Positions 1 to 7,000 of a stretch of DNA of 64,000 nt are shown here, in pieces. Location: the IMG/VR virus record IMGVR_UViG_3300042691_042551, positions 1 through 64,000 of that record. One strand, 5' to 3'. Within the stretch, counting starts at the first letter, position 1. Each line of letters opens with the position of its first letter. This DNA comes from a virus. The position numbers and the translations under genes were made by a program. The notes under the pieces are model-generated. The model ran no database searches. It had not been told where the DNA came from and was given only the letters and a program-made list of their open reading frames with translations.

Positions 1-41
1 ATTTATATTTGTTTTAAGTTAAAAATTTTTATTTATAAATC

Positions 42-55
42 CTTGCCTTCGCAAG
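42..55 (-). terminator. Weak hairpin downstream of the first minus-strand genes
   Basis: A 5-bp stem (CTTGC/GCAAG) with a 4-nt loop lies downstream of the minus-strand gene ending at 83. On the minus strand it is followed by AT-rich sequence that only later contains a T-run. It may be a weak terminator; the stem is short and the call is tentative. Confidence 0.25.
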
Positions 56-82
56 TTTGCCGAACGTTAGCAGAAATAAAAA

Positions 83-244
83 TTATTCCGTGATACCTAA
101 CGCAATTTTTTGTTCTTCGGTCAATATATCGCCATATTTCTCAATTATCTCTTTTGGTGTAAGGTGTTCTATTTTCACACCAAAAATTGCTTCTTTTTGC
201 TTGTCGGTTAATGGGTCTGGATATTTAATGTTTAATTCTTCCAT
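83..244 (-). CDS. Small hypothetical protein (53 aa)
   Basis: The reading frame extends upstream to 334, but the ATG at 244 is preferred: it is preceded by A-rich sequence, as elsewhere in this genome, and the residues upstream of it look non-coding. The product is charged and helical (MEELNIKYPDP..., with two similar phrases built on 'LT.KQKEAIFGV' and 'LTEEQKIALGI'). These two 'TxxQKxAxxG' phrases suggest an internal duplication around a short helix. No family is recognised. It is the last gene of the minus-strand cluster. Confidence 0.45.
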   Translation of the reverse strand: MEELNIKYPDPLTDKQKEAIFGVKIEHLTPKEIIEKYGDILTEEQKIALGITE

Positions 245-309
245 AATAATTTTTACTATCAAATTAAATTTAGTGCTGATAAACCGCCCAGCAGGTAATA
301 GCAAATAAG

Positions 310-396
310 CTAAATGATTTGAAACCATTCCCAAATCAAAATACTTATTCCTATTGCAATCAGTATTTTTAATGTTATTTCTATTTTCTTAATCAT
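310..396 (-). CDS. Possible 28-residue single-span membrane peptide
   Basis: From the ATG at 396 the frame gives a 28-residue peptide with a lysine-bearing N-terminus (MIKKIEIT) followed by a hydrophobic stretch (LKILIAIGISILIWEWF) that could span the membrane once. The frame is open upstream to 492 but would overlap the neighbouring gene by about 75 nt. Small membrane peptides of this kind are common in phage accessory regions; nothing here proves it is translated. Confidence 0.3.
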   Translation of the reverse strand: MIKKIEITLKILIAIGISILIWEWFQII

Positions 397-415
397 CACT
401 TCATTTATGTGTAAT

Positions 416-691
416 TTAATTAAGTATTTGTTCGGTTCTCCATTCTTCTTTCCACCTAGTCCAATAAAATTGGTATGACCAACCATCATCAAAAACTTTT
501 CTTCTTGAATAATATTTTCGTTCTAATATTTTTACTCTTTTTAACCAACGAAACTTTGAGTTTATCCAAATGGGTAAAAACGCAAACAATTCACGTTGTT
601 TTGTGATATTTGTTTTTCTTACTTCGTAATCATAGTTACATTCAACATCACTCGCTTTAAATGTTTCAATAATTTTTTCTTCGTTTTCCAT
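416..691 (-). CDS. Hypothetical basic protein (91 aa)
   Basis: ATG start at 691, 2 nt after the stop of the upstream gene, which suggests one mRNA. The N-terminal 30 residues are acidic; the C-terminal half is rich in Lys, Arg, Tyr and Trp (for example WLKRVKILERKYYSRRK), which would suit nucleic-acid contact, though that is inference. No family is recognised. Confidence 0.55.
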   Translation of the reverse strand: MENEEKIIETFKASDVECNYDYEVRKTNITKQRELFAFLPIWINSKFRWLKRVKILERKYYSRRKVFDDGWSYQFYWTRWKEEWRTEQILN

Positions 692-692
692 A

Positions 693-947
693 TCAAAATT
701 TAAAAGATTCGCGTGCCTTAGTTAAAAACTCAATCATATCATCAATAGATTTTTTGCTTGTAAGTTGGGCATCATTTATAATAATTCTATCAACATAATG
801 GGATACAGTTGAGTTTTTCATATCATCATCCATTTGATCGGATTTGTATGTTTTCCATCTGCTGTACCAGGTTGTTGATTTAATTTTGCCATCTATTCCA
901 TTAGATTCTTCAATCTCATTGTTTAGATAATTGATTTGTAGTTCCAT
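693..947 (-). CDS. Hypothetical protein (84 aa)
   Basis: The frame can be read from a TTG at 971, but the ATG at 947 is preferred because it has an A-rich upstream region and removes the overlap with the gene ending at 955. The product (MELQINYLNNEIEES...) is hydrophilic and helical, with a C-terminal 'SIDDMIEFLTKARESFKF' helix. No family is recognised. It sits between two other small genes on the same strand and is probably co-transcribed with them. Confidence 0.5.
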   Translation of the reverse strand: MELQINYLNNEIEESNGIDGKIKSTTWYSRWKTYKSDQMDDDMKNSTVSHYVDRIIINDAQLTSKKSIDDMIEFLTKARESFKF

Positions 948-954
948 ATCTTTA

Positions 955-1260
955 TTAAAATGTATAGCCAAGGGCCTTTCTAACCTTTTTGCTTAAGCTT
1001 TTGCTGTATTTGTTTCCGCTTGGCACTCCTGAATATCCATTTATTCTGTCGGGTATCCATGCACCTGAAAGTACTAACTGGTCGGCAAACTTTTCAATGG
1101 TGTTTTGTAGTGAGTACATAGTTGTTTCGGGATTATCTTGTATGAATGTATTTGTGTCAGCTACAATTTTTGTCCGCAATTTTTCAAATTGTTGCTCGTG
1201 TTTTTTCATCCTTGCTGTATATTGAGCAGTTGTCATTTTTGTTTTTCTTTTGGTATTCAT
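955..1260 (-). CDS. Hypothetical protein (101 aa)
   Basis: ATG start at 1260. Lys/Arg-rich N-terminus (MNTKRKTKMTTAQYTARMKKHEQQFEKLRTK) forming a probable amphipathic helix, a central helical part, and a basic C-terminus (KYSKSLSKKVRKALGYTF). This composition would suit a small DNA- or RNA-associated protein, but no family is recognised. It is the first gene after the terminator at 1304-1335. Confidence 0.55.
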   Translation of the reverse strand: MNTKRKTKMTTAQYTARMKKHEQQFEKLRTKIVADTNTFIQDNPETTMYSLQNTIEKFADQLVLSGAWIPDRINGYSGVPSGNKYSKSLSKKVRKALGYTF

Positions 1261-1303
1261 AACAATATTATTGTTTATCTATCAATTTTACAAAAAATAG
1301 TAT

Positions 1304-1335
1304 AAAAAAAGGGCAACCTAAGCTGCCCTTTTTAA
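1304..1335. terminator. Bidirectional intrinsic terminator
   Basis: Stem GGGCA/TGCCC (1311-1315 with 1324-1328) with an 8-nt loop, flanked by an A-run on the left and T5 on the right, so it can work on both strands. On the minus strand it ends transcription of the secreted-protein gene at 1351-1716. Confidence 0.7.
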
Positions 1336-1350
1336 AATATTCTTTTTGTT

Positions 1351-1716
1351 TTATTCCCGCCTAATCTGTATTACCTGCGATGGTGAAATGCTTTTGATGC
1401 CGTAACTATTCTCATAAATACTGTAACTTGTTGAGGATTGCCCGGTACTTCGAATAATTGTAGTTGTCGGTAGAACTTCGGGTATTCCATAATTTGTTTT
1501 ATAGATCGAATATTCATTGGTTCCCGTCTTTCGAACTACTTTATCGGGCGAAATGTTCTTTAAGCCATAGGTAGTTGAGTAAATCGAGATTTCTTTTGCA
1601 TCAGACTTATCTATTGTCGTGACAATAGAGGTTTCGTCAAGGCTCTGAGCGATTACCTTGTTTTCGAACATTGCCCCCAGGGCAAGTGCGAAAAGAAAAA
1701 AGATTAACTTTTTCAT
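1351..1716 (-). CDS. Secreted triple-repeat protein (121 aa)
   Basis: The N-terminus is a clear Sec signal peptide: MKK, a hydrophobic core (LIFFLFALALGAMF), and likely cleavage near residues 20-24 (VIAQS). The mature part holds three ~30-residue repeats, each starting 'Y/ISIYxTxYGI/L' and continuing to an 'I/LxPxxVI/V' phrase, at about residues 43-65, 69-91 and 98-120. The protein should be exported to the periplasm or cell surface. It has its own downstream terminator. A secreted repeat protein from a phage could act in superinfection exclusion or receptor masking, but that is inference; I do not recognise the family. Confidence 0.7.
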   Translation of the reverse strand: MKKLIFFLFALALGAMFENKVIAQSLDETSIVTTIDKSDAKEISIYSTTYGLKNISPDKVVRKTGTNEYSIYKTNYGIPEVLPTTTIIRSTGQSSTSYSIYENSYGIKSISPSQVIQIRRE

Positions 1717-1735
1717 AAATTCAAATTTATAATAT

Positions 1736-1873
1736 CTATTCTAAATTTTCGGTATCTAAATCAAAATCTTCGCTTCCGCATCGTGGACATGATTCATAGG
1801 TTTCGTCACCATCAGTATCATCAGCCCTTTCAGGGTTGCTAAATTTGTGATTACAATTATTGCAGCAGTACAT
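1736..1873 (-). CDS. Small zinc-ribbon protein (45 aa)
   Basis: A short frame read directly from the sequence. It encodes MYCCNNCNHKF..., then CPRCGSEDFDLD, giving two CxxC knuckles (Cys4-x2-Cys7 and Cys29-x2-Cys32) separated by an acidic linker. This is the layout of a rubredoxin-like or zinc-ribbon domain binding one zinc ion. The stop lies 19 nt before the start of the next gene downstream and the start lies 3 nt from the stop of the gene upstream, so it fits tightly into the operon. Its role may be protein or nucleic-acid binding. Confidence 0.6.
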   Translation of the reverse strand: MYCCNNCNHKFSNPERADDTDGDETYESCPRCGSEDFDLDTENLE

Positions 1874-1876
1874 CGT

Positions 1877-2359
1877 TTAGATGTTTTCAGATACAAACTT
1901 GTCAAGCAATAAGAGGTTTTCTTTTATAACCTCATTAACATGCCGTGTTTTGTGAATAATTGAATATAGGTTTGTGCTGTCAACTTCATCTGTTGCCATA
2001 TTTAATGGCTCTGCAATATTGATTCCTTCTATCTTTTTGCTGATTTTGTTTGCCACTTCGGTTAACAAATATTTTACTTGTTCCGTGAGCTGATAGTTGT
2101 GGATTGCATTGCTAGTTAAATAGCCAGCTTCAAGGGTCGATTTAGAAATTTCTTTAGAAACCTCTTCAGCAACCTTAGCGTTTTGTTGATTGGTTTCAAT
2201 CTTGCTTTTAATCTGATTTGAAATTGAGTTAAGGGCAATTACTTCCTCTTCTTTAGTTACAGGAACATACCTGCTTCCTTTCAGTTTAAGGATTTGTCCT
2301 TGTTTGATTGAGTAAGCTACAGTTTCAATCTTTGCTTTTTTAGTTTTTAATTTTGCCAT
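1877..2359 (-). CDS. Hypothetical helical protein (160 aa)
   Basis: ATG at 2359, overlapping the upstream gene by 20 nt. The N-terminus is strongly basic (MAKLKTKKAKIE), followed by a short beta-like part containing 'SIKQGQILKLKGSRYVPVTKEEE' and then about 110 residues of mainly helical, coiled-coil-like sequence. No family is recognised. Position among small accessory genes gives no further clue. Confidence 0.6.
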   Translation of the reverse strand: MAKLKTKKAKIETVAYSIKQGQILKLKGSRYVPVTKEEEVIALNSISNQIKSKIETNQQNAKVAEEVSKEISKSTLEAGYLTSNAIHNYQLTEQVKYLLTEVANKISKKIEGINIAEPLNMATDEVDSTNLYSIIHKTRHVNEVIKENLLLLDKFVSENI

Positions 2360-2588
2360 TTTTTTTGTTTTTTAGGGTTTTTCTATATGCTATTTTTTCT
2401 ATTAGTGCTGTAAGCAATATTAGCGTTATAATTGATAATGAGGTTACAACATTTCTGGTTGTTTCATTCCATTGTCTAGGGGATTGCCCTGTCCATAGGT
2501 AAGCAACGTAGTAATAGGAGCATATGATAAAGATTATCAATGCACCAATAACAACATTTTCGAATTTGCTATATTTTTTATAATTCAT
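2340..2588 (-). CDS. Small two-span membrane protein (82 aa)
   Basis: Two hydrophobic segments are visible, at about residues 12-33 (VVIGALIIFIICSYYYVAYLW) and 47-66 (VVTSLSIITLILLTALIEKI), joined by a short polar loop and followed by a Lys/Asn-rich tail (KTLKNKKNGKIKN). The positive tail suggests it faces the cytoplasm, with both ends inside. It could be a holin-like or superinfection-exclusion protein, but it is far from the lysis genes at 51-53 kb, so neither role is claimed. Confidence 0.6.
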   Translation of the reverse strand: MNYKKYSKFENVVIGALIIFIICSYYYVAYLWTGQSPRQWNETTRNVVTSLSIITLILLTALIEKIAYRKTLKNKKNGKIKN

Positions 2589-2612
2589 GTGGCAATTATG
2601 CTATTATTTTTT

Positions 2613-2640
2613 AAAAAAGCAAGCGGATTTCTCCGCCTGC
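2613..2640 (-). terminator. Intrinsic terminator of the minus strand
   Basis: A 9-bp stem with one mismatch (2619-2627 with 2632-2640) and a 4-nt loop is followed on the minus strand by T6 (2613-2618). It lies directly downstream of the SSB-tailed gene at 2659-3342. Confidence 0.65.
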
Positions 2641-2658
2641 TTTAAATAGAACTATTGA

Positions 2659-3342
2659 CTAAAAGGGCAAATCATCGTTTATCGCTACTAGCGAAACCAT
2701 TTCAGATACGCCAGCAAGAGCTTCCTCAGCCATTTGTTCATTTTTGCTTTTAGCCGTGGCTGGTTCTTGTTGTGCGTTACTGGGTTCGCTTTTGGGGCGA
2801 ATATGCACTTTTCTATCATCACCCATATACAGGGTAAATGATATTTTGGAATCAGTGCTGTAAATACGCATTGGTAGTTTCATACCTTTTGCGATATTTT
2901 CCTCAATAGCCGTTTTACGATCGGTAGGTACCAGTTCGGCATAGTTTATCTTAGAGCTTTGAACAACCATAGGGGTTTTCATGTCAGCCATAAGTATTGG
3001 CCGGCCCGAATTATCTCTGGCAATTTCAAAGTCTTTGTTGGAAACATAGCACATGAACATGTATCCTTTAAGACTTTCATCACTGTAAGGGATGTATATA
3101 CCCTTTTCATGAGCGCAATACCGCTTTCCGTCAGGCTCAGCTTTGCCAGCAAAACCTTTGTGAACGTGAATGTACAAATCGGATGCGTGGATGGTACCAA
3201 TACGCTTATGCGATTCTTTGATACTTCCAATCATTTCCGTGTTTTCGGTTTTCAGTTCGATTACGGCCATGTTAGCAATTTTACCTGAGTTAAGAAATGC
3301 GAATACGGCAAAAGCCTTTTGTTTTTTTTCAGTTGTTGACAT
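2659..3342 (-). CDS. Hypothetical protein with SSB-like C-terminal tip (227 aa)
   Basis: The last residues are INDDLPF, the acidic-hydrophobic tip found at the C-terminus of single-stranded DNA-binding proteins, which recruits replication and repair partners. Upstream of the tip is a low-complexity linker (SNAQQEPATAKSKNEQ), as in SSB. The N-terminal ~180 residues are beta-rich but I cannot identify an OB fold by eye. It may be a phage ssDNA-binding or ssDNA-annealing protein. A second unrelated protein at 61734-62375 has the same tip. It is followed by its own terminator. Confidence 0.6.
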   Translation of the reverse strand: MSTTEKKQKAFAVFAFLNSGKIANMAVIELKTENTEMIGSIKESHKRIGTIHASDLYIHVHKGFAGKAEPDGKRYCAHEKGIYIPYSDESLKGYMFMCYVSNKDFEIARDNSGRPILMADMKTPMVVQSSKINYAELVPTDRKTAIEENIAKGMKLPMRIYSTDSKISFTLYMGDDRKVHIRPKSEPSNAQQEPATAKSKNEQMAEEALAGVSEMVSLVAINDDLPF

Positions 3343-3401
3343 AATTAAATTAATGGATTAAATTGTATCTATTGGTGGTTAGTGTTCTATTGGTTTTATA
3401 C

Positions 3402-3794
3402 CTAAAACTTAGGTTTTATGGTATTTACCTTTATCTCTGGCATTTCTGTTGACGGGTTTTGAGGCTGATTATCGCCAATAATGTTTTTGCTTTTATTGGT
3501 TTCAGGAGGGATATTTCCCTCTGGCGCTGATTCAACCTTATCGGGTTCATTTTTGGGATAAATGCTTTCTTTAACCTTTGTCATGTAGGTAATGTACTCC
3601 TTGTTTTGGATAACACCGTACCTTGGATAGATTAATAGAAACGTTTTTTCTACTTCCTGACGGGCTTCTTGAATTTTCTGTTCAAGAGTTTTGCCAGGAT
3701 CTTCAGAAAGCATTACTTCTACTTCCTGCTTTTCGTTTGCATAATTGGCCATTGGGATTGTGCGGCCGATGGTGATTTTTGTGATTTTGGTCAT
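3402..3794 (-). CDS. Hypothetical protein (130 aa)
   Basis: ATG at 3794. The first 70 residues look folded (ITKITIGRTIPMANYANEKQEVEVMLSE, then a helix EQKIQEARQEVEKTFLLIYP); the last 60 are Pro/Asn/Lys-rich and probably disordered. The pattern of a short beta-sheet entering an amphipathic helix recurs in Bacteroidota phages as far as I recall, but I cannot name the family. It lies upstream of the SSB-tailed gene on the same strand. Confidence 0.55.
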   Translation of the reverse strand: MTKITKITIGRTIPMANYANEKQEVEVMLSEDPGKTLEQKIQEARQEVEKTFLLIYPRYGVIQNKEYITYMTKVKESIYPKNEPDKVESAPEGNIPPETNKSKNIIGDNQPQNPSTEMPEIKVNTIKPKF

Positions 3795-3877
3795 ACCGTT
3801 TAATAAAATTAGGTATCTATTGTTTATTTATTACTGCCATATAAATAATGGCAATGCTTTTAGCCCATTACAGCTAT

Positions 3878-4330
3878 TTATTTAGCTTTGGGGGTATTAT
3901 TATCGACCTTTTGTGTTTGGCGCTGTCTTTTCATTACCAAAACACCTGTAGGCACATCATTTTTGAGCATACCCATAACAGCTTTAAAGACATTAGGGTG
4001 GACACCGATTTTAATAACCATTGCTTTTTTGAATGAATCGGTAGGTGTAAACCTCACGGGGAATCTTAGTGCGCCCATATCTTCAACGGTTGTGGAGTTA
4101 TTAGCGATATAATATCGATAACCGTAGCCTTTGGCTTGTTCTGCAGTATTAACAATACTGAGTGGGTCGTGGTAGTTGTGCTTTTCAGCAAGCATACTGA
4201 CCACTGCGCCAAGGTATTCCTTGTCTTTAAGGTACTTGTCCTTTTGCTGTTTAAGGATCATTTGTTCATGTTCATGAATCTGTGCCAGTTTAGTTTCGGC
4301 AAACGGTGTGTTTTTAACTTGATTGTTCAT
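3878..4330 (-). CDS. Hypothetical protein (150 aa)
   Basis: ATG at 4330. Residues 10-50 form a probable charged coiled coil (AQIHEHEQMILKQQKDKYLKDKEYLG). The middle contains 'GYGYRYYIANNSTTVEDMGALRFPVRF', and the C-terminus is basic and disordered. No family is recognised. Same strand and spacing as its neighbours, so probably in one transcript. Confidence 0.55.
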   Translation of the reverse strand: MNNQVKNTPFAETKLAQIHEHEQMILKQQKDKYLKDKEYLGAVVSMLAEKHNYHDPLSIVNTAEQAKGYGYRYYIANNSTTVEDMGALRFPVRFTPTDSFKKAMVIKIGVHPNVFKAVMGMLKNDVPTGVLVMKRQRQTQKVDNNTPKAK

Positions 4331-4356
4331 TGTTTTAATTAAAATTTAAAGGGTGA

Positions 4357-4749
4357 TTAATCTATCATGTATTTGGTTGGTATTCTAACGACAAGGTTGT
4401 TTATCTTGTCGCCTTTATACTCGTTTTTGACAACAAATGTGCTATTGAACTTCATAATACACTTAACTTCATCTTCACCGAAGACAACTGTGGCCCATTC
4501 AATACCAATATTGAGGTCTTTTATCAATAATGGTGTGTCACGGTCTTTACTTCTAATGGTTTTTGTAATTGTATCTATGTTTTCTCTAACAATTCTGAAT
4601 ACCTTTTCAATGGCATCATTTTTTTCCAGCTTATTTGTTCCTTTAAGTCGTTTATGTTCCGAAAGGAATTCATCGGTTATAAATTGATAGAGAGTGGCTA
4701 GGAGCATAGCATTTGCATTTGGTCCCATTGTGTTTTTAATTTCTAACAT
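4357..4749 (-). CDS. Hypothetical protein (130 aa)
   Basis: ATG at 4749. The sequence starts with a helix (MLEIKNTMGPNANAMLLATLYQFITDEFLSEHKRLKG) and ends with a beta-rich part (GIEWATVVFGEDEVKCIMKFNSTFVVKNEYK). No motif or family is recognised. It is 11 nt from the stop of the upstream gene. Confidence 0.55.
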   Translation of the reverse strand: MLEIKNTMGPNANAMLLATLYQFITDEFLSEHKRLKGTNKLEKNDAIEKVFRIVRENIDTITKTIRSKDRDTPLLIKDLNIGIEWATVVFGEDEVKCIMKFNSTFVVKNEYKGDKINNLVVRIPTKYMID

Positions 4750-4760
4750 GGTTTTAATGG

Positions 4761-5084
4761 TTAATCGTTAACAATATGGATATCTAGGAGTGTGTATTCG
4801 GTGAATACGGATCTGGAGTTAACTGTAGCTATATGGAAATACTTTTGAGGTTTTCCTATTCTATCTGTAATTTCGATAGAGGCTACTAGAATGGAATGGT
4901 TTTTACCTGCAACAGTTAGTTGTATGTATTGGTCGCTATCTTTTAAGGGATATACACCTATCCATAGTTCTATCTGTGTGTTTTTACAGCGGAAATACTG
5001 TTCACTCTTACAGGCCATAGCCCTGTCCTTTACCTGCGATAGCAGCCCTTCTGCCATTACAAGGATTAATTCTTTTGTCGTCAT
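4761..5084 (-). CDS. Hypothetical protein (107 aa)
   Basis: ATG at 5084, sharing an ATGA overlap with the stop of the upstream gene, so translation is likely coupled. The product begins with a helix (TTKELILVMAEGLLSQVKDRAMACK) and continues as beta-rich sequence. No family is recognised. Confidence 0.55.
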   Translation of the reverse strand: MTTKELILVMAEGLLSQVKDRAMACKSEQYFRCKNTQIELWIGVYPLKDSDQYIQLTVAGKNHSILVASIEITDRIGKPQKYFHIATVNSRSVFTEYTLLDIHIVND

Positions 5085-5404
5085 TTCAAACCACCCCCAT
5101 TCCCCAAGGTATCAATACCCTTTAACATAGGATGCTCCAACTCCCCCCTACTCTCCATCTCCCTCATAGTGTCAAACAAGCCCTTACCTCCCTTCTTTAC
5201 CCAATTACCCTTAGGCTCATCCATTACTACTGGATTAACTACCTTAACCCTCTTCCTGTCCTCTAACCCTTCTAAGGTAATACCAGTATCACTACGATAC
5301 AATAATGGCTTAATACGTGACCTGCGCTTTTTTGGATTAAGCTTAACCCCATCTAAACCCAGCCCTGCTGAATTCTCGATAGATACTCTGTTCAAATGCT
5401 TCAT
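5081..5404 (-). CDS. Hypothetical basic protein (107 aa)
   Basis: ATG at 5404. The product is rich in Lys, Arg, Pro and Gly (LNPKKRRSRIKPLLYRSD, VKKGGKGLFDTMREMESRG) with little hydrophobic core, so it may be disordered or bind nucleic acid. Its coding strand is unusually rich in G runs and poor in C compared with its neighbours, like the small-terminase candidate at 8524. It is the first gene of the leftward unit facing the regulator at 5528. Confidence 0.5.
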   Translation of the reverse strand: MKHLNRVSIENSAGLGLDGVKLNPKKRRSRIKPLLYRSDTGITLEGLEDRKRVKVVNPVVMDEPKGNWVKKGGKGLFDTMREMESRGELEHPMLKGIDTLGNGGGLK

Positions 5405-5465
5405 GGCATTGATGTTTATTATTTATTACGGAACTACCCGTTTACACGGCATTTAGGAAAAAAAA

Positions 5466-5508
5466 TTGGTATTGAATTCGGATGAATACCAAAAAAAGGA
5501 TATAATTG
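5466..5508 (+). promoter_or_regulatory. Dyad and candidate promoter of the XRE regulator
   Basis: A perfect 8-bp inverted repeat (TTGGTATT at 5466-5473, AATACCAA at 5485-5492) lies in the gap between the divergent genes at 5404 and 5528. It is followed by TATAATTG (5501-5508), one mismatch from the Bacteroidota -7 core TAnnTTTG. The dyad may be the operator at which the regulator controls itself and the leftward genes. On the minus strand the dyad is followed by a T-run, so it could instead be a terminator. Confidence 0.45.
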
Positions 5509-5527
5509 CTGACCAATTATAGATAAA

Positions 5528-5767
5528 ATGGAATACGGAACGATACTAAAGCAGCTACGGAAGAGTAGCGGTAAGAGCGCATCGGAGGTTGCACGTCATT
5601 GTGGGGTAACGGCCAATACGATATACAACATAGAGAAAAGCAAGGCCGATGGCTCATACGGTCTTGTGTCAAGCTATTTGTCCTGCCTTGGGTTATCACT
5701 GGTAATAGTGCCAGATACAAGTTTGGAGCTTGCAAGAAAACTAAAGATTGGAAAATCAGACACATAG
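5528..5767 (+). CDS. Cro/CI-type (XRE) helix-turn-helix regulator (79 aa)
   Basis: Residues 5-60 follow the XRE helix-turn-helix pattern: ILKQLRKSSGKSASEVARHCGVTANTIYNIEKSK, with the recognition helix around 'TANTIYNIE'. The protein is a single DNA-binding domain with a short C-terminal tail and no peptidase or ligand domain, as in Cro or plasmid-type antitoxin regulators. It is the only plus-strand gene between two leftward clusters, and has a dyad directly upstream, so autoregulation and control of the divergent genes are likely. No toxin partner is visible next to it. Confidence 0.85.
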   Translation: MEYGTILKQLRKSSGKSASEVARHCGVTANTIYNIEKSKADGSYGLVSSYLSCLGLSLVIVPDTSLELARKLKIGKSDT

Positions 5768-6058
5768 AGAGTTTTTTTGTAATGGTGTTGACTGTCCGGA
5801 ATTAGTTTTGTAGGATTGTTGGCTCAAAGGCAGCTCAAGGAGCAATACTAAGGGAGTGTTACCAACGCTTCTGGTGGGTGACAGATACACGGAGTATGCT
5901 ATTTGGATCATGGCAGCCTGTTAAATGTTATGTATGGACGCATGACACTATCCTATAACAGCCAACTCAGTTCGATTCCTGACGGGAAATGTTGGTCAGG
6001 TGTTATTCACCTGTTAGGGGTTAGGGGTGCATGACACCTTACCTGACCAATCTAATTC
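5768..6058. other. Structured non-coding stretch between convergent genes
   Basis: No credible reading frame lies in these 291 bases. They contain several dyads: GGTCAGGT (5994-6001) with ACCTGACC (6041-6048); an inner GGTG/CACC hairpin within that; a CTGTTA/TAACAG pair around 5919-5965; and a TTGgCTC/GAGCAA pair near 5821-5852. The 9-mer GCATGACAC occurs twice (5940-5948, 6029-6037). It could be a non-coding RNA, a terminator region for two converging genes, or a decayed tRNA-like region. Confidence 0.45.
5994..6048. repeat. Inverted repeat with inner hairpin
   Basis: An outer 8-bp perfect stem, GGTCAGGT with ACCTGACC, encloses a smaller GGTG/CACC stem. It lies 11 bases beyond the stop of the leftward gene at 6059-6319. 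There is no T-run, so it does not look like a classical intrinsic terminator. Confidence 0.5.
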
Positions 6059-6319
6059 TCAAACCTTCAAGGAAATGGTATTGCTGTTGTTTCTTATTGG
6101 CTTATATTCTCTACCCATTATTGAATAGGATGAATAGAATATTGTACTATTAGGTATTAAACCTAAATTGTATAATTCAGCATCAATAAGATTAGTTACT
6201 TTAGCTCTAAACCATTTTAAGGGTATATGGTCACTACAGTGACATTCTACCTGTATGGCAACCAGAGGACCGGAAAGGCCCCCTGGTTTTGTTGTTTTAG
6301 ACGTTACGGATACGTACAT
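6059..6319 (-). CDS. Hypothetical protein (86 aa)
   Basis: ATG at 6319, 2 nt after the upstream stop. Contains 'PLVAIQVECHCSDHIPLKWFRAKV', with a CHC and a nearby His that could bind metal, though the pattern matches no family known to me. It is the last gene of the leftward cluster 6059-8263. Confidence 0.5.
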   Translation of the reverse strand: MYVSVTSKTTKPGGLSGPLVAIQVECHCSDHIPLKWFRAKVTNLIDAELYNLGLIPNSTIFYSSYSIMGREYKPIRNNSNTISLKV

Positions 6320-6321
6320 GG

Positions 6322-6597
6322 CTATTTAAAATCTAATTGTTGAAGATCTTTAATTGGATAGCCATCTACTTTGACAAAGGATACCGGGCCCGAATACACG
6401 GCTGATATCTTAAGCATTTCGTCAAGGTACTTATCAAATTGGCTTTTAGAACAAACAAATGAATTGTTGTTTCTTTTGGCTAATTCAAAAGCATTACGCC
6501 TTGTTGCGGTTCCGTAAACGATTAGAGAACCTTCTTTCTTCAGGACTACCAAGTTTTCTGATGCGCCTGATTTGTTGATTACATTTATGTTTTTCAT
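6322..6597 (-). CDS. Hypothetical protein with repeated leader (91 aa)
   Basis: ATG at 6597. A mixed alpha/beta product (NLVVLKKEGSLIVYGTATRRNAFELAKRNNNSFVCSKSQFDKYL...) without a recognised family. Its start is preceded at exactly 10 nt by the shared leader hairpin of this cluster (copy A), which suggests common control with the genes at 6632, 7004 and 7931 despite unrelated protein sequences. Confidence 0.55.
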   Translation of the reverse strand: MKNINVINKSGASENLVVLKKEGSLIVYGTATRRNAFELAKRNNNSFVCSKSQFDKYLDEMLKISAVYSGPVSFVKVDGYPIKDLQQLDFK

Positions 6598-6631
6598 GAC
6601 CTATTGTGGCTTAATATGGTAAGCCTTACCA
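6598..6631 (-). promoter_or_regulatory. Leader hairpin, copy A
   Basis: On the minus strand a 15-bp dyad (6617-6631, TGGTAAG around a central base) precedes AAGCC (6608-6612), which can pair instead with GGCTT inside the dyad. The two pairings exclude each other. The AAGCC end lies 10 nt before the ATG at 6597. The same arrangement recurs at 7001, 7394 and 8264. Confidence 0.65.
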
Positions 6632-7000
6632 TTAGTTGTTTTTGTTTAATTGTGTTGATAATTCTGCTTCCCATTTATCTGTTAATACTGCAAGTTTGAA
6701 GATGCCACTGCAACCGGCTAAACGAATATGGCCTTTAATTACGCCTTGCTCTACCAATACATCAGCAATTCCTTCATTCTCTGAATAGTCTTTAATAACA
6801 AGTAGAGGAAATTCAGGATATCTGCTTTCAGATGGTGTGTCTCTCCAAATCGTTTTCCAATGATCAGGAATGTATTTGGTAATTTCCATGTAAGGTTCGT
6901 GAGTTGATAGTTCAACTGCAGTCAAACAAAATGTTTTGTTCAACAAAATGTCAAGCACTAAATAGCACTCAACGCCATTAATCATAATTGTTTTTTTCAT
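6632..7000 (-). CDS. Hypothetical protein with repeated leader (122 aa)
   Basis: ATG at 7000, starting MKKTIMINGVECYLVLDILLNKTFCLTAVEL. The TAA stop touches leader copy A of the next gene. The protein is beta-rich at its start, has a Trp-rich middle (IPDHWKTIWRDTP) and a C-terminal 'IKGHIRLAGCSGIFKLAVLTDKWEAELS'. No family is recognised. Leader copy B precedes its start and overlaps the 3' end of the upstream gene. Confidence 0.55.
   Translation of the reverse strand: MKKTIMINGVECYLVLDILLNKTFCLTAVELSTHEPYMEITKYIPDHWKTIWRDTPSESRYPEFPLLVIKDYSENEGIADVLVEQGVIKGHIRLAGCSGIFKLAVLTDKWEAELSTQLNKNN

Noticed and set aside
1-20. TATATTTG at the left end as a promoter
   Set aside because: It points rightward into convergent leftward genes and has no plus-strand gene after it.
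5820-6000. tRNA-like fragments (GTTCGATTCC near 5969-5980; GCTC...GAGC near 5823-5852)
   Set aside because: The T-arm stem does not pair at the proper length, the anticodon loop candidate lacks U33, and no matching acceptor stem is found on either strand.
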